5,624 nt of DNA from Methanosarcinales archaeon (GTDB lineage Archaea > Halobacteriota > Methanosarcinia > Methanosarcinales > Methanogasteraceae), in assembly GCA_030605805.1 (NCBI GenBank), contig JAUWHQ010000047.1, positions 1 through 5,624 of the forward strand, given 5' to 3'. Shown in pieces: positions 1 through 5,367 of the stretch (positions are counted from its first letter, which is position 1; the number at the start of each line of letters is the position of its first letter). The notes beneath the pieces were generated by a model. The model was not told where the DNA came from, made no database searches, and was given only the letters and a program-made list of their open reading frames with translations. Made by a program: the position numbers and the translations under genes.

Positions 1-404
1 GGGGTTATTTTCATGAGAAGTGCATCTTTTCCGATTATCCGGACATAATCTGCTATCCGTGAGCCGATCACATCGATATCGATGCTGTCTGCCGCATCCA
101 GCACCATCTGATGATCCACGTCAGAGAGTTCGGCGCGATACAGCACCAAAAGCTCGTCTGCGATGCGTTTTTTTTCGGTGCGCAGTCTTTCGATCACAGC
201 ATCGGCATCGCCGGCGTCACCAGTGCCATCGCTGGCAGCGGTATGATGGTGGGTAAGCGCAAGCTCCTTCAGGATCAGATGTGACAAATACTTTGTGTCG
301 ATGGTCTTTTGCTCATCAGCCCCTGACCGGCTGCGAAAGTAAACAAGACGCGGGCATCGCAGGTAGGCGGCGATCTCAGAGGCTAAAATCCGGTCATGCT
401 TCAT
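1..404 (-). CDS. Cas4/RecB-like PD-(D/E)XK nuclease, N-terminal part (cut by left edge)
   Basis: This reading frame is open from an ATG at 404 to the window edge: 134 codons with no stop. The protein begins MKHDRILASEIAAYLRCPRL and continues VYFRSRSG. The pattern (I/L)xASEIxxYxxCPRxxYF is the usual N-terminal signature of Cas4-like and related RecB-family nucleases. Cys17 is at the position of the first cysteine ligand of their 4Fe-4S cluster. The remaining cysteines and the catalytic D/ExK residues would lie outside the window, so activity cannot be judged. Residues 57-68 are a Gly/Asp/Ala-rich loop, followed by a charged helical stretch (about 69-93). The ATG overlaps the hpt stop as ATGA and there is no strong Shine-Dalgarno site, so translation is probably coupled to hpt. 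No cas1, cas2 or repeats are visible, so a stand-alone Cas4-like repair or housekeeping nuclease is more likely than an adaptation gene. The family call rests on one motif. Confidence 0.62.
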   Translation of the reverse strand, partial: MKHDRILASEIAAYLRCPRLVYFRSRSGADEQKTIDTKYLSHLILKELALTHHHTAASDGTGDAGDADAVIERLRTEKKRIADELLVLYRAELSDVDHQMVLDAADSIDIDVIGSRIADYVRIIGKDALLMKIT

Positions 405-964
405 CCCAGAACCGATTTGACCACCACACCCTCTGCGTCCACATCCACCGAAACCAGTGTCTTTATATCGTGTCCGGCAGCACGCAGGGACGGTGCGCCC
501 TCGCCACGTTCGATGACCGTGATGATGTCGCATATCTCTGCGCCAGCGATCTTCAGCGCCTGAATAACCGCTTTCATCGTGCCGCCCGTGCTGATCACAT
601 CATCGACAATTATCACACGGTCACCTTTATTGATTCCGTTAAGATACAGTTCCCCCTTTGAATATCCTGTACACTGATGTACTGCAATCTCGTTTGGGAG
701 GTTGTACTGGCGTTTTCTGATGATCACGAGCGGAATACCGGTTTTCATTGCAAGCACCGTCCCAACCGGGATTCCCATCGACTCGATGGTCACGATCCGG
801 TCCACATCGGTATCAACCAGTTCGATGATGCGGTCTGCAACCTCTGAGAGCAGCGCAGGCGTAAGTTCTGGCACGCCGTCCGTTATCGGGTGAATAAAGT
901 AGTGATACTCGCCCCTGCGGACGATCGGCGCGTCTTTAAGCGTTTGCGTGAGTATTGGAAGCAT
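401..964 (-). CDS. hpt: Archaeal hypoxanthine/guanine phosphoribosyltransferase
   Basis: This 187-residue type I phosphoribosyltransferase should convert hypoxanthine and/or guanine plus PRPP to IMP/GMP in the cytoplasm (purine salvage). The PRPP-binding signature is at residues 117-129 (VIIVDDVISTGGT), with the two adjacent acidic residues D121 and D122. The N-terminal segment with KDAPIVRRGEYHYFIHPITDG (residues 10-30), the segment IESMGIPVG (60-68) and the segment with HQCTGYSKGELYLNG (96-110) are typical of the archaeal Hpt subfamily, which resembles adenine phosphoribosyltransferases more than bacterial Hpt. The length is normal for the family and the frame is intact. No Shine-Dalgarno site precedes the ATG. 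A TATA box lies about 25 bases upstream, so the mRNA may be leaderless. The stop overlaps the start of the Cas4-like gene. Choice of base (hypoxanthine, guanine or both) cannot be read from sequence. Confidence 0.94.
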   Translation of the reverse strand: MLPILTQTLKDAPIVRRGEYHYFIHPITDGVPELTPALLSEVADRIIELVDTDVDRIVTIESMGIPVGTVLAMKTGIPLVIIRKRQYNLPNEIAVHQCTGYSKGELYLNGINKGDRVIIVDDVISTGGTMKAVIQALKIAGAEICDIITVIERGEGAPSLRAAGHDIKTLVSVDVDAEGVVVKSVLG

Positions 965-984
965 GAATCATACTGATGACTGAT

Positions 985-993
985 GTTATAAAT
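985..993 (-). promoter_or_regulatory. TATA box of hpt
   Basis: On the minus strand the sequence reads ATTTATAAC, preceded by an A-rich BRE-like stretch (GGCAAAATG). Its centre is about 25 bases from the hpt ATG at 964. Archaeal transcription normally starts 22-27 bases downstream of the TATA centre, so the transcript would begin at or next to the ATG. This fits the lack of a ribosome binding site. It was identified by eye, with no start-site data. Confidence 0.55.
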
Positions 994-1142
994 CATTTTG
1001 CCATCAAAAATGAGGTCAAAGGCGGGACCTGGGGTTGCCTGCGCGATCTCGTCCAAGCCGCCACCCACGATCGAGCCCGTGTTGATGGTGCAGGTCCGGT
1101 TATCTTGACGCCGCCACGAGCGTCCCGGTGAAGCGCCGCCGC

Positions 1143-1320
1143 CGTCTTGCATGATCATCGGAGCGTCGATGAAGGTGACGCGGTCGTCGCAGCTGACATC
1201 AGCGTGCGCCCGAGTGTCGCGGGGTCACACGGGCGGCTGCCAGATGCAAATGCAAGCGCGATCGCGGCGTCTATGAGGGCGAGGGTACCGTCGCCGTTGA
1301 GGTCGCAACGTAGTGACACG
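1143..1320 (-). pseudogene. Dockerin-like fragment, copy 1 (downstream of the toxin-antitoxin pair)
   Basis: On the minus strand one frame encodes VSLRCDLNGDGTLALIDAAI followed by ALAFASGSRPCDPATL. This is a dockerin type I-like first repeat with an intact calcium-loop pattern DxNxDGxxxxxD. The second repeat (ADVSCDDRVTFIDAPMIMQD) is in a different frame, shifted by -1 near 1206-1213. Its calcium loop is damaged (DVSCDD rather than DVSGDG) and the normal end and stop are missing. No start, signal peptide or upstream domain belongs to it, so it is probably a detached C-terminal piece of a surface protein. In intact proteins such modules mediate cohesin binding or calcium-dependent surface assembly. 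It begins just downstream of the stop of the YgiT gene at 1336. A link to a parent gene elsewhere is inferred. Confidence 0.66.
1195..1272. repeat. 78-bp direct repeat, copy 1 (partner at 2041-2118)
   Basis: Side-by-side reading gives 76 of 78 identical bases with the partner at +846; both differences are C here and T there on the plus strand. The left flank (1146-1194 against 1992-2040) drops to about 37 of 49 identical. The right flank needs a 3-base gap and realigns at GTTGAGGTCGC (1296-1306 against 2145-2155). The repeat is the middle part of both dockerin fragments. Confidence 0.9.
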
Positions 1321-1335
1321 CCACGCACAGAGGGC

Positions 1336-1611
1336 TCAAACAGAAACGCCATGAATTGGGACGCCATAGCTTATCCTGTATGTATGCCCCACTATGTGCA
1401 ATCCCTCCAATGCTTCCCGATCCATTGCATGCATCTCGATATCTCTGAGCCTATCAACAACTCCTGGCGGATAATATCGCTCCCCACAGCCCACACATAC
1501 ACCTGCTATGACATTCTCCACCACAACGAAGTCATTTCCGATCCTCACTGCTTCACTGACCTCTCTTTCTTCAACTTTTCCGCCGCATATCGCGCATTTT
1601 GATACGATCAT
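1336..1611 (-). CDS. YgiT-type zinc-finger antitoxin-like protein
   Basis: This 91-residue protein has two CxxC pairs, C6/C9 (KCAICGG) and C39/C42 (VCVGCGERYY). They flank a beta-rich segment (VVVENVIAGV), and PPGVVDRLRDIE follows. This is the YgiT-type zinc finger found at the N-terminus of MqsA antitoxins and in many short antitoxin-like proteins. The MqsA C-terminal helix-turn-helix is absent; instead there is a tail of about 30 residues ending YGVPIHGVSV. Its ATG directly follows the stop of the DUF4258 gene (TAAATG), so the two are co-transcribed and probably coupled, with the toxin-like gene first as in mqsRA. Its role would be to bind and neutralise the upstream protein; this follows from family and context. 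Without a helix-turn-helix, autorepression by this protein alone is doubtful. Confidence 0.85.
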   Translation of the reverse strand: MIVSKCAICGGKVEEREVSEAVRIGNDFVVVENVIAGVCVGCGERYYPPGVVDRLRDIEMHAMDREALEGLHIVGHTYRISYGVPIHGVSV

Positions 1612-1929
1612 TTAAACCCTCCTTCTGTAATCGATCCATCTAATCACATCTGGTTCATAAGTTGTTATAATTATTGCCGCATCATCCTCTTTTGAATACG
1701 CACAGACCGCATGTATCGGTCTGTCTTCCTCAGTTCTTCCGAATACGAGGCAGCTTGGGAACGGCTTGTCATCTGCATAGTTCTCTATTATCTCCCCGCA
1801 CAGTATCGCTTCAATCAATTCTTTCTCAGATATATCGTCTTCTTTTAAGCTCATCTCGTTTTTTGCATGTAGGCTGATGTTATAGCGGCTTCCGGATATC
1901 GACTTCTTTATATTCTCCAGCAATTTCAT
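1612..1929 (-). CDS. DUF4258 toxin-like protein
   Basis: This 105-residue protein matches the DUF4258 pattern: ISLHAKNEM near residues 18-26 (H21), then DDISEKELIEAILCGEIIEN (31-50), Y51 with DDKPFPSCLVFG (53-64), RPIHAVCAY (70-78, H73) and IITTYEPD (87-94). DUF4258 proteins are distant relatives of RelE/MqsR-type RNases and are commonly encoded just before a YgiT zinc-finger protein, as here. A ribonuclease toxin role is inferred from that family link. The start is supported by AGAGG about 7 bases upstream and a TATA box about 40 bases upstream. The frame is intact and of normal length. The gene and its partner sit between two dockerin-like fragments and have no other neighbours in the unit. 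Confidence 0.86.
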   Translation of the reverse strand: MKLLENIKKSISGSRYNISLHAKNEMSLKEDDISEKELIEAILCGEIIENYADDKPFPSCLVFGRTEEDRPIHAVCAYSKEDDAAIIITTYEPDVIRWIDYRRRV

Positions 1930-1964
1930 CGAAAGCCTCTTTTTGTGGGATTGAACAGTTCCGG

Positions 1965-1973
1965 ATTATAAAT
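1965..1973 (-). promoter_or_regulatory. TATA box of the toxin-antitoxin unit, overlapping the dockerin copy 2 stop
   Basis: The minus strand reads GATTTATAATCC, with ATTTATAAT as the likely TATA box. Its centre is about 40 bases from the DUF4258 ATG, which predicts a start near 1944 and a short leader of about 15 bases containing the AGAGG ribosome binding site. The same bases encode the last codons and stop of dockerin copy 2 (GAT TTA TAA), so the end of the fragment appears to supply the promoter. No clear palindromic operator was seen. Confidence 0.5.
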
Positions 1974-2171
1974 CTATCGCGTCAGCCGCCGCCTGCAGGA
2001 TCATGAGAGCGTCGAGGGCGGTGACGCAGCCATCGCCACTGACATCAGCGTGCGCCCGAGTGTTGCGGGGTCATACGGGCGGCTGCCAGATGCAAATGCA
2101 AGCGCGATCGCGGCGTCTGCAGGGGTGCGGATGGGGCTGTCAGAGTTGAGGTCGCCTTTCAGTGACGCATC
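1966..2171 (-). pseudogene. Dockerin-like fragment, copy 2 (upstream of the toxin-antitoxin pair)
   Basis: One minus-strand frame encodes ASLKGDLNSDSPIRTPADAA followed by IALAFASGSRPYDPATL. The second repeat, in a frame shifted by -1, reads ADVSGDGCVTALDALMILQA then AADAIDL and a TAA stop at 1966-1968. The second calcium loop (DVSGDGCVTALD) is intact, while the first is disrupted (DLNSDSPIRTPAD, one extra residue and no DG). The frame break is at the same bases as in copy 1. The fragment starts close behind the stop of the thioredoxin-CcdA gene at 2208 and has no signal peptide or partner domain, so it is read as a detached dockerin C-terminus. A single-base sequencing error at the C/G-rich junction cannot be excluded, but it would have to occur in both copies. 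Confidence 0.7.
2041..2118. repeat. 78-bp direct repeat, copy 2 (partner at 1195-1272)
   Basis: This is the second copy of the direct repeat, with 76 of 78 bases identical. Together the two copies bracket the toxin-antitoxin pair in the same orientation, with about 770 bases between them. Confidence 0.9.
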
Positions 2172-2207
2172 TCCGAAATCCCTGCCCCGCAAACCCCTGC
2201 TCCACCC

Positions 2208-3356
2208 TCACACCACCCCTGTCACCATCAGCGCCGCAATCGCGAGGAGCAGCACCCCCGTAACAAGCCTGATCGAACTTCGGTGCTCGTCCTTGTACCT
2301 GCTCACCGATTCCGGCTGCATCCCGAGCGTCATCGCAAGCCCGAGCACAAGCACCGGAAAGACCACCCCGAGGTTGTACACAACGAGATAGAGTGCTCCA
2401 CTCACCGCGTCGTTCTTAAGCAGCATGTTCAGTATCGAAAGGTAGAGCGCACCAACGCATGGCACCTTGACAAGTGAGAAGAGGACTCCGAGCAGAAATA
2501 TCGCAGGCAGACTCTCCTTTCTGACCAGATTCTCGATAAAACGCATTGTAGACCCGGATGTCTTGAATGATGACGTGTTATACTTTTTGACATGGTATGC
2601 ATCATAGATATGCCATATTCCGAGCAGTACGATGATTGCAACCAGTATACTCTCGATCAGCTCCCGCGTGCCTTCGGTATGCCCGATCATCCGGAGCAGT
2701 CCGAAGCCGGCGATGAGATATGTGATGAATATGCCTGCGCAGAAGATCACCACCAGCCAGAGCATCCGCCTGCGCCCGCTCCGACTGCCCCCCTCGCTCG
2801 AAAGCGTAACCGTTGCGATGAATGCAAGTATCGCAAGCAGGCACGGGTTGAATCCGGCAACCAGCCCGGCAACGAAGACGGCTGTCACTGATAACTTAAT
2901 CGGCGGCTTCTGCGTCTGTGTCTGGTTTATGTGATCTGTTAGGTCTGTCTGGTTTATCTGGTTTGGCTGGTCTGTTTGATTCGTTTGATCGGTCTGGTTC
3001 TGACCGGTCCGGGCGTTGCCTATGCTCTGATCGAGCAGATCCGCGAGTAAGCTGAGATTCCCAGCGTAATCCGAATGAAGGACCACCTGACCAGAGATCA
3101 CGACCGCAGGAACGACATGGATTCCGTATTCATCCATTTTTTCAAGGCTGGATCGATCAGTGACCTCATACTCCACAACCGGGAGATTGTGTTTGGAAGC
3201 GACATCCTCTATGACCGGTCTTGCTTCCTTACACTCTTTGCAGCCTATTTCGTAGAAAAACTCGATGACACAGTCGTCTGAGGCGTATACTGGCGCTGGA
3301 AGGAGGGATACAATCAGTAAAAGAAGTGCAATTCGGATGATCTTTTTCCGGTTCAT
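2208..3356 (-). CDS. Secreted thioredoxin fused to CcdA/DsbD-type transmembrane electron carrier
   Basis: This 382-residue fusion starts with a signal peptide (KK then a hydrophobic run, predicted cut after A25). A thioredoxin-like domain follows (about 27-112) with active site C39-K-E-C42 and cis-proline P83. An Asn/Gln/Thr-rich linker (about 118-149) leads to a CcdA domain (about 155-382) with six predicted membrane segments. CcdA cysteines are C172 (FNPC) and C300 (KVPC), at the expected places in segments 1 and 4. Arg/Lys-rich loops at 192-197 and 257-280 put the thioredoxin outside. By analogy with DsbD, electrons would pass from cytoplasmic thioredoxin through C172/C300 to the CKEC domain, to reduce extracytoplasmic disulfides or apocytochrome c. 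The substrate is unknown. The ATG overlaps the marker-16 stop (ATGA), with GGTGA just upstream, so the two genes form one unit. Confidence 0.92.
   Translation of the reverse strand: MNRKKIIRIALLLLIVSLLPAPVYASDDCVIEFFYEIGCKECKEARPVIEDVASKHNLPVVEYEVTDRSSLEKMDEYGIHVVPAVVISGQVVLHSDYAGNLSLLADLLDQSIGNARTGQNQTDQTNQTDQPNQINQTDLTDHINQTQTQKPPIKLSVTAVFVAGLVAGFNPCLLAILAFIATVTLSSEGGSRSGRRRMLWLVVIFCAGIFITYLIAGFGLLRMIGHTEGTRELIESILVAIIVLLGIWHIYDAYHVKKYNTSSFKTSGSTMRFIENLVRKESLPAIFLLGVLFSLVKVPCVGALYLSILNMLLKNDAVSGALYLVVYNLGVVFPVLVLGLAMTLGMQPESVSRYKDEHRSSIRLVTGVLLLAIAALMVTGVV
2910..3005 (-). repeat. Low-complexity NQT/DQT-rich linker in the thioredoxin-CcdA gene
   Basis: The DNA is an imperfect tandem of CTG/TTT/GGT-type units on the plus strand. 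It encodes repeated NQT, DQT and NQI triplets (residues about 118-149). Four N-Q-T glycosylation sequons are present, at N120, N126, N135 and N144. The segment joins the extracytoplasmic thioredoxin domain to the first membrane helix. Confidence 0.82.
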
Positions 3357-4585
3357 GGTTCACCAAGCCGCCCGACAGGTTCGGTCAGAAGGAACGATTC
3401 CGCCTCGATCCTCTTTTTCAGTTCGTCTGCAAGTCTGATCGCGCCATTCCGGTCTGAGTGGCGCAGGATGACCGGGATCGTCCTGCCATGTAGGGGGATC
3501 GCCCCCATCTCGGCGATAAATGCCCCGCCAGTGCATACGGAGACGCAGTGCCCGCAATTGCAGCAGAGATCATCTACGATCTCGCCTCCGGCGAATGCGC
3601 CGGCAGGACACTCTACGTTGCAGGCGGCGCAGTTAATGCATCTCGATTCATCGAACGCTACCCGCAAGTCCGAACACCAGACCTGCGAGTAATCGGTTCT
3701 TCCGATCTCGCTTCTCGTCCGGACGTCCATGATCGGGAGTTCGATCTCGCTGTCGAGCCGGGACGCTCCGGACAGTATCTCTTCGTTCAGGATCGGTATC
3801 GGCACTGCTATGGAATTGATGACATCGGTACCTGCGGAGGTCGCGAACCCTCCGATATACGATCCATCCATCTCATGCATATCCGCCGTCAAGGAGAGAT
3901 TCCGCCTCGCAGGCGTGCTTCTCGTGCCCTCCCCGATCACATAGCCGATAGCGCCGTTCATCAGGACTCTCGTGCCGATTCCGATGGTGCCAAGGTCTTT
4001 TTCGAGCGGATTTAACTCGCCGCAGCCGCCAAACGCCGCTCCCCCAAAGTCTCCTCCGAAATCGGCAACAGAGAAGATCGATGGGACCTGCTCTCCCGGG
4101 TTTACGAATGCGGAGTAATTCCGGTATGCGCTGCGGGTTGTGAGCATACGTGCATAAGGGATGTTATCGATACTCAAGGTTCTGATGATCTCTTTTCCCG
4201 GGGTCCCCACCACCACCTCGATCTCTGCCCCCCGGATCAGGTCATGGAAGAGATGCCCGCCCCCGTATCTGGCGTCTCTCTGTGCTGTTCCGTGAATGAT
4301 CAGATCAACGATGCCGAGACGCTCGTTCGGACATGGACCTGTATTTGCCGGCACGCCATTTAAGGAGATCCGCTCTGCACGGGAGAACACTCCGGGACCC
4401 GCGACAGGAAAGGACAATATGGAGAGAGTTCCGCTCATGATGCCCCTTGTTGCGGTGGTGACGACATCGACGTCACCTGCGCCGATGGACTCGCCTGCCC
4501 GGACGAGATCGCAGAGTTCCTTTGCGGTCAGGACGATCACGTCGTGATCTCTTATTTTCCGGTTGATCTCTGCGATCGTTTTCAT
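3353..4585 (-). CDS. DUF39/HcyBio protein with C-terminal 2x[4Fe-4S] ferredoxin domain (methanogenesis marker 16 type)
   Basis: This 410-residue cytoplasmic protein has two parts. Residues about 1-300 are a DUF39 (homocysteine biosynthesis, HcyBio) domain with TTATRGIMSGT (43-53), C85 in GPCPNE, a Gly-rich stretch FGGDFGGAAFGGCGE (176-190, C188) and TSAGTDVINSIAVPIPI (249-265). Residues about 305-360 form a ferredoxin domain with two full motifs, C316-C319-C322-C326 and C341-C344-C347-C351, predicting two [4Fe-4S] clusters. DUF39 proteins of the MA1821 type take part in making homocysteine from aspartate semialdehyde and sulfide, but those carry CBS domains. The DUF39-ferredoxin architecture is that of 'methanogenesis marker 16', whose reaction is not established. 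The start is supported by a TATA-like site 25-30 bases upstream; there is no ribosome binding site. The downstream thioredoxin-CcdA gene overlaps it by 4 bases, hinting at a shared thiol/sulfur redox role. Confidence 0.9.
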   Translation of the reverse strand: MKTIAEINRKIRDHDVIVLTAKELCDLVRAGESIGAGDVDVVTTATRGIMSGTLSILSFPVAGPGVFSRAERISLNGVPANTGPCPNERLGIVDLIIHGTAQRDARYGGGHLFHDLIRGAEIEVVVGTPGKEIIRTLSIDNIPYARMLTTRSAYRNYSAFVNPGEQVPSIFSVADFGGDFGGAAFGGCGELNPLEKDLGTIGIGTRVLMNGAIGYVIGEGTRSTPARRNLSLTADMHEMDGSYIGGFATSAGTDVINSIAVPIPILNEEILSGASRLDSEIELPIMDVRTRSEIGRTDYSQVWCSDLRVAFDESRCINCAACNVECPAGAFAGGEIVDDLCCNCGHCVSVCTGGAFIAEMGAIPLHGRTIPVILRHSDRNGAIRLADELKKRIEAESFLLTEPVGRLGEP

Positions 4586-4610
4586 GGGTTTTTAGAAGAT
4601 GGTTTGATCA

Positions 4611-4618
4611 ATATGTAT
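4611..4618 (-). promoter_or_regulatory. Likely TATA box of the marker-16 operon
   Basis: The minus strand reads GCATACATATTG. The ATACATAT element is centred about 29 bases from the ATG at 4585. This predicts a transcript starting within a few bases of the ATG, consistent with the lack of a Shine-Dalgarno site (the ATG is preceded by CTAAAAACCC). The match to the TATA consensus is moderate. The site lies at the edge of the transposase remnant. Confidence 0.4.
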
Positions 4619-4629
4619 GCGTGATATGC

Positions 4630-4979
4630 ATGCCCGAATCGATGAATTGGGTGGGGACGGTGCTTTGTTTTTTTCACCGTGCTTCTTCCATTACTTTCTC
4701 CGGCGTCAAAGCATTCACTTTGTATTTCCTGAGCTTTCAGTATTATACCTATCTTCGCTTGCGGTTAATTCCTGTTTTTTCCTTCCACACTTCTCTGAAA
4801 ACCGGGATTTCACCGGTATCCTTGTATTGCTTGTACAATTGCCAAAACTCTTCGTTGGCTTACCTTCTGCACGACTGCGATCGATTTGCTGGATTTTCCA
4901 CGATCCATTTCCCTTTATGATCCACCGGATCTTTCTTTGACCCGAGCTTTCCCATATAGCTCAATTCTGCTCGGGTCAC
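4630..4979 (-). pseudogene. Decayed N-terminal fragment of an integrase-type (IS481-like) transposase
   Basis: Minus-strand translation gives collinear blocks in changing frames. From a possible GTG start at 4979: MTRAELSYMGKLGSKKDPVD, then HKGKWIVENPANRS (to 4878). Next come IAVVQKVSQRR (4881-4849), EEFWQLYKQYKDTGEIPV (from 4853), IGIILKAQ (near 4752-4729) and KYKVNALTPEKVMEEAR (4727-4677). A weak KKTKHRPHPIHR follows. The order (helix-turn-helix with VSQRR, then YKxTGEIP, then ILKAxEKYKVNALTxEKV, then HNxIHR) matches the N-terminal part of archaeal IS481-like/integrase-core transposases. At least three frameshifts are needed, and the DDE catalytic region is missing altogether. The first shift, at CGATCG (4878-4883), looks like loss of one 4-base unit. 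No terminal inverted repeats or target duplication were found. The assignment is from memory of the family pattern. Confidence 0.6.
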
Positions 4980-5318
4980 TCCAGAACCAATGGTAAAATG
5001 CGTTTTCTGCGGCGATTAAATTTGTGTTATTCGTCCGGGGCGTGTGCATTCTCAATCTTATGTGCTTTTATTCAGAATCAGAACTATAAAGTGCTTTCAA
5101 TACCGCCAACGCAGATATAAATGGTGCAAACCTCACGAATGGTGCAGATGCCCTGTAGATGTGGATTGTCTGTGTAGAAAACATACGGATTGTTGGATAG
5201 TGTCTCAGCCATCATTTGGTTTGGAGGGGTACCTGCCCATGGCGAAATCATTTCGGGAAATCACAGAAATTATTGTAACCAGAAAACAATAAAAAGTCAC
5301 AGATTGTGGGCGAAAAGC
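4980..5318. other. AT-rich intergenic stretch without a recognised gene
   Basis: Reading frames here are short and have no recognisable family. A plus-strand frame at 5044-5292 is open but cysteine- and tryptophan-rich in a way that looks like chance. A 21-codon fragment at 5093-5155 (ANADINGANLTNGADAL) faintly resembles a calcium-binding dockerin-type or pentapeptide repeat. A short frame at 5239-5292 (MAKSFREITEIIVTRKQ) has GGAGG 11 bases upstream but no known match. No tRNA or strong hairpin was seen. Confidence 0.5.
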
Positions 5319-5327
5319 ATTTATGTG
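5312..5327 (+). promoter_or_regulatory. BRE/TATA promoter of the leader ORF and beta-helix gene
   Basis: The plus strand reads CGAAAAGCATTTATGTG (5311-5327): an A-rich BRE-like segment followed by a TTTATG TATA-like core, close to the common methanogen form. A start near 5346-5350 is predicted, giving a leader of roughly 20 bases before the ATG at 5368. A weaker TATA-like run (AATAAAAA) lies at 5288-5295. Confidence 0.45.
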
Positions 5328-5367
5328 ATCAGGTTGGTATGGCGCGTAACATCCCGGAGATGATGTT

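Noticed and set aside
281..661. Open plus-strand frame of 126 codons across hpt
   Set aside because: It is antisense to the well-supported hpt and Cas4-like genes, and its composition (His/Arg/Cys-rich) resembles no protein family.
1006..1010. Run of five T on the minus strand as a terminator of the toxin-antitoxin unit
   Set aside because: The run is short, far (about 325 bases) from the stop, and without supporting structure. It may equally be part of the hpt upstream region.
883..1158. Minus-strand frame of 91 codons running from dockerin copy 1 into hpt
   Set aside because: Its first residues are the shifted second dockerin repeat. The rest crosses the hpt promoter and overlaps hpt out of frame, so it is not a separate gene.
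2052..2061. Programmed -1 frameshifting to join the two dockerin halves
   Set aside because: The junction codons CTC GGG CGC do not form a slippery heptamer and no downstream hairpin was evident. A shared ancestral indel is simpler.
2841..2860. Possible tRNA T-loop-like GGTTGAATCC
   Set aside because: It lies inside the CcdA coding sequence and no acceptor or anticodon stems can be built around it.
3548..4015. Plus-strand frame of 155 codons within the marker-16 gene
   Set aside because: It lies wholly antisense to a gene with clear DUF39 and ferredoxin motifs, and has no recognisable domain or start signal.
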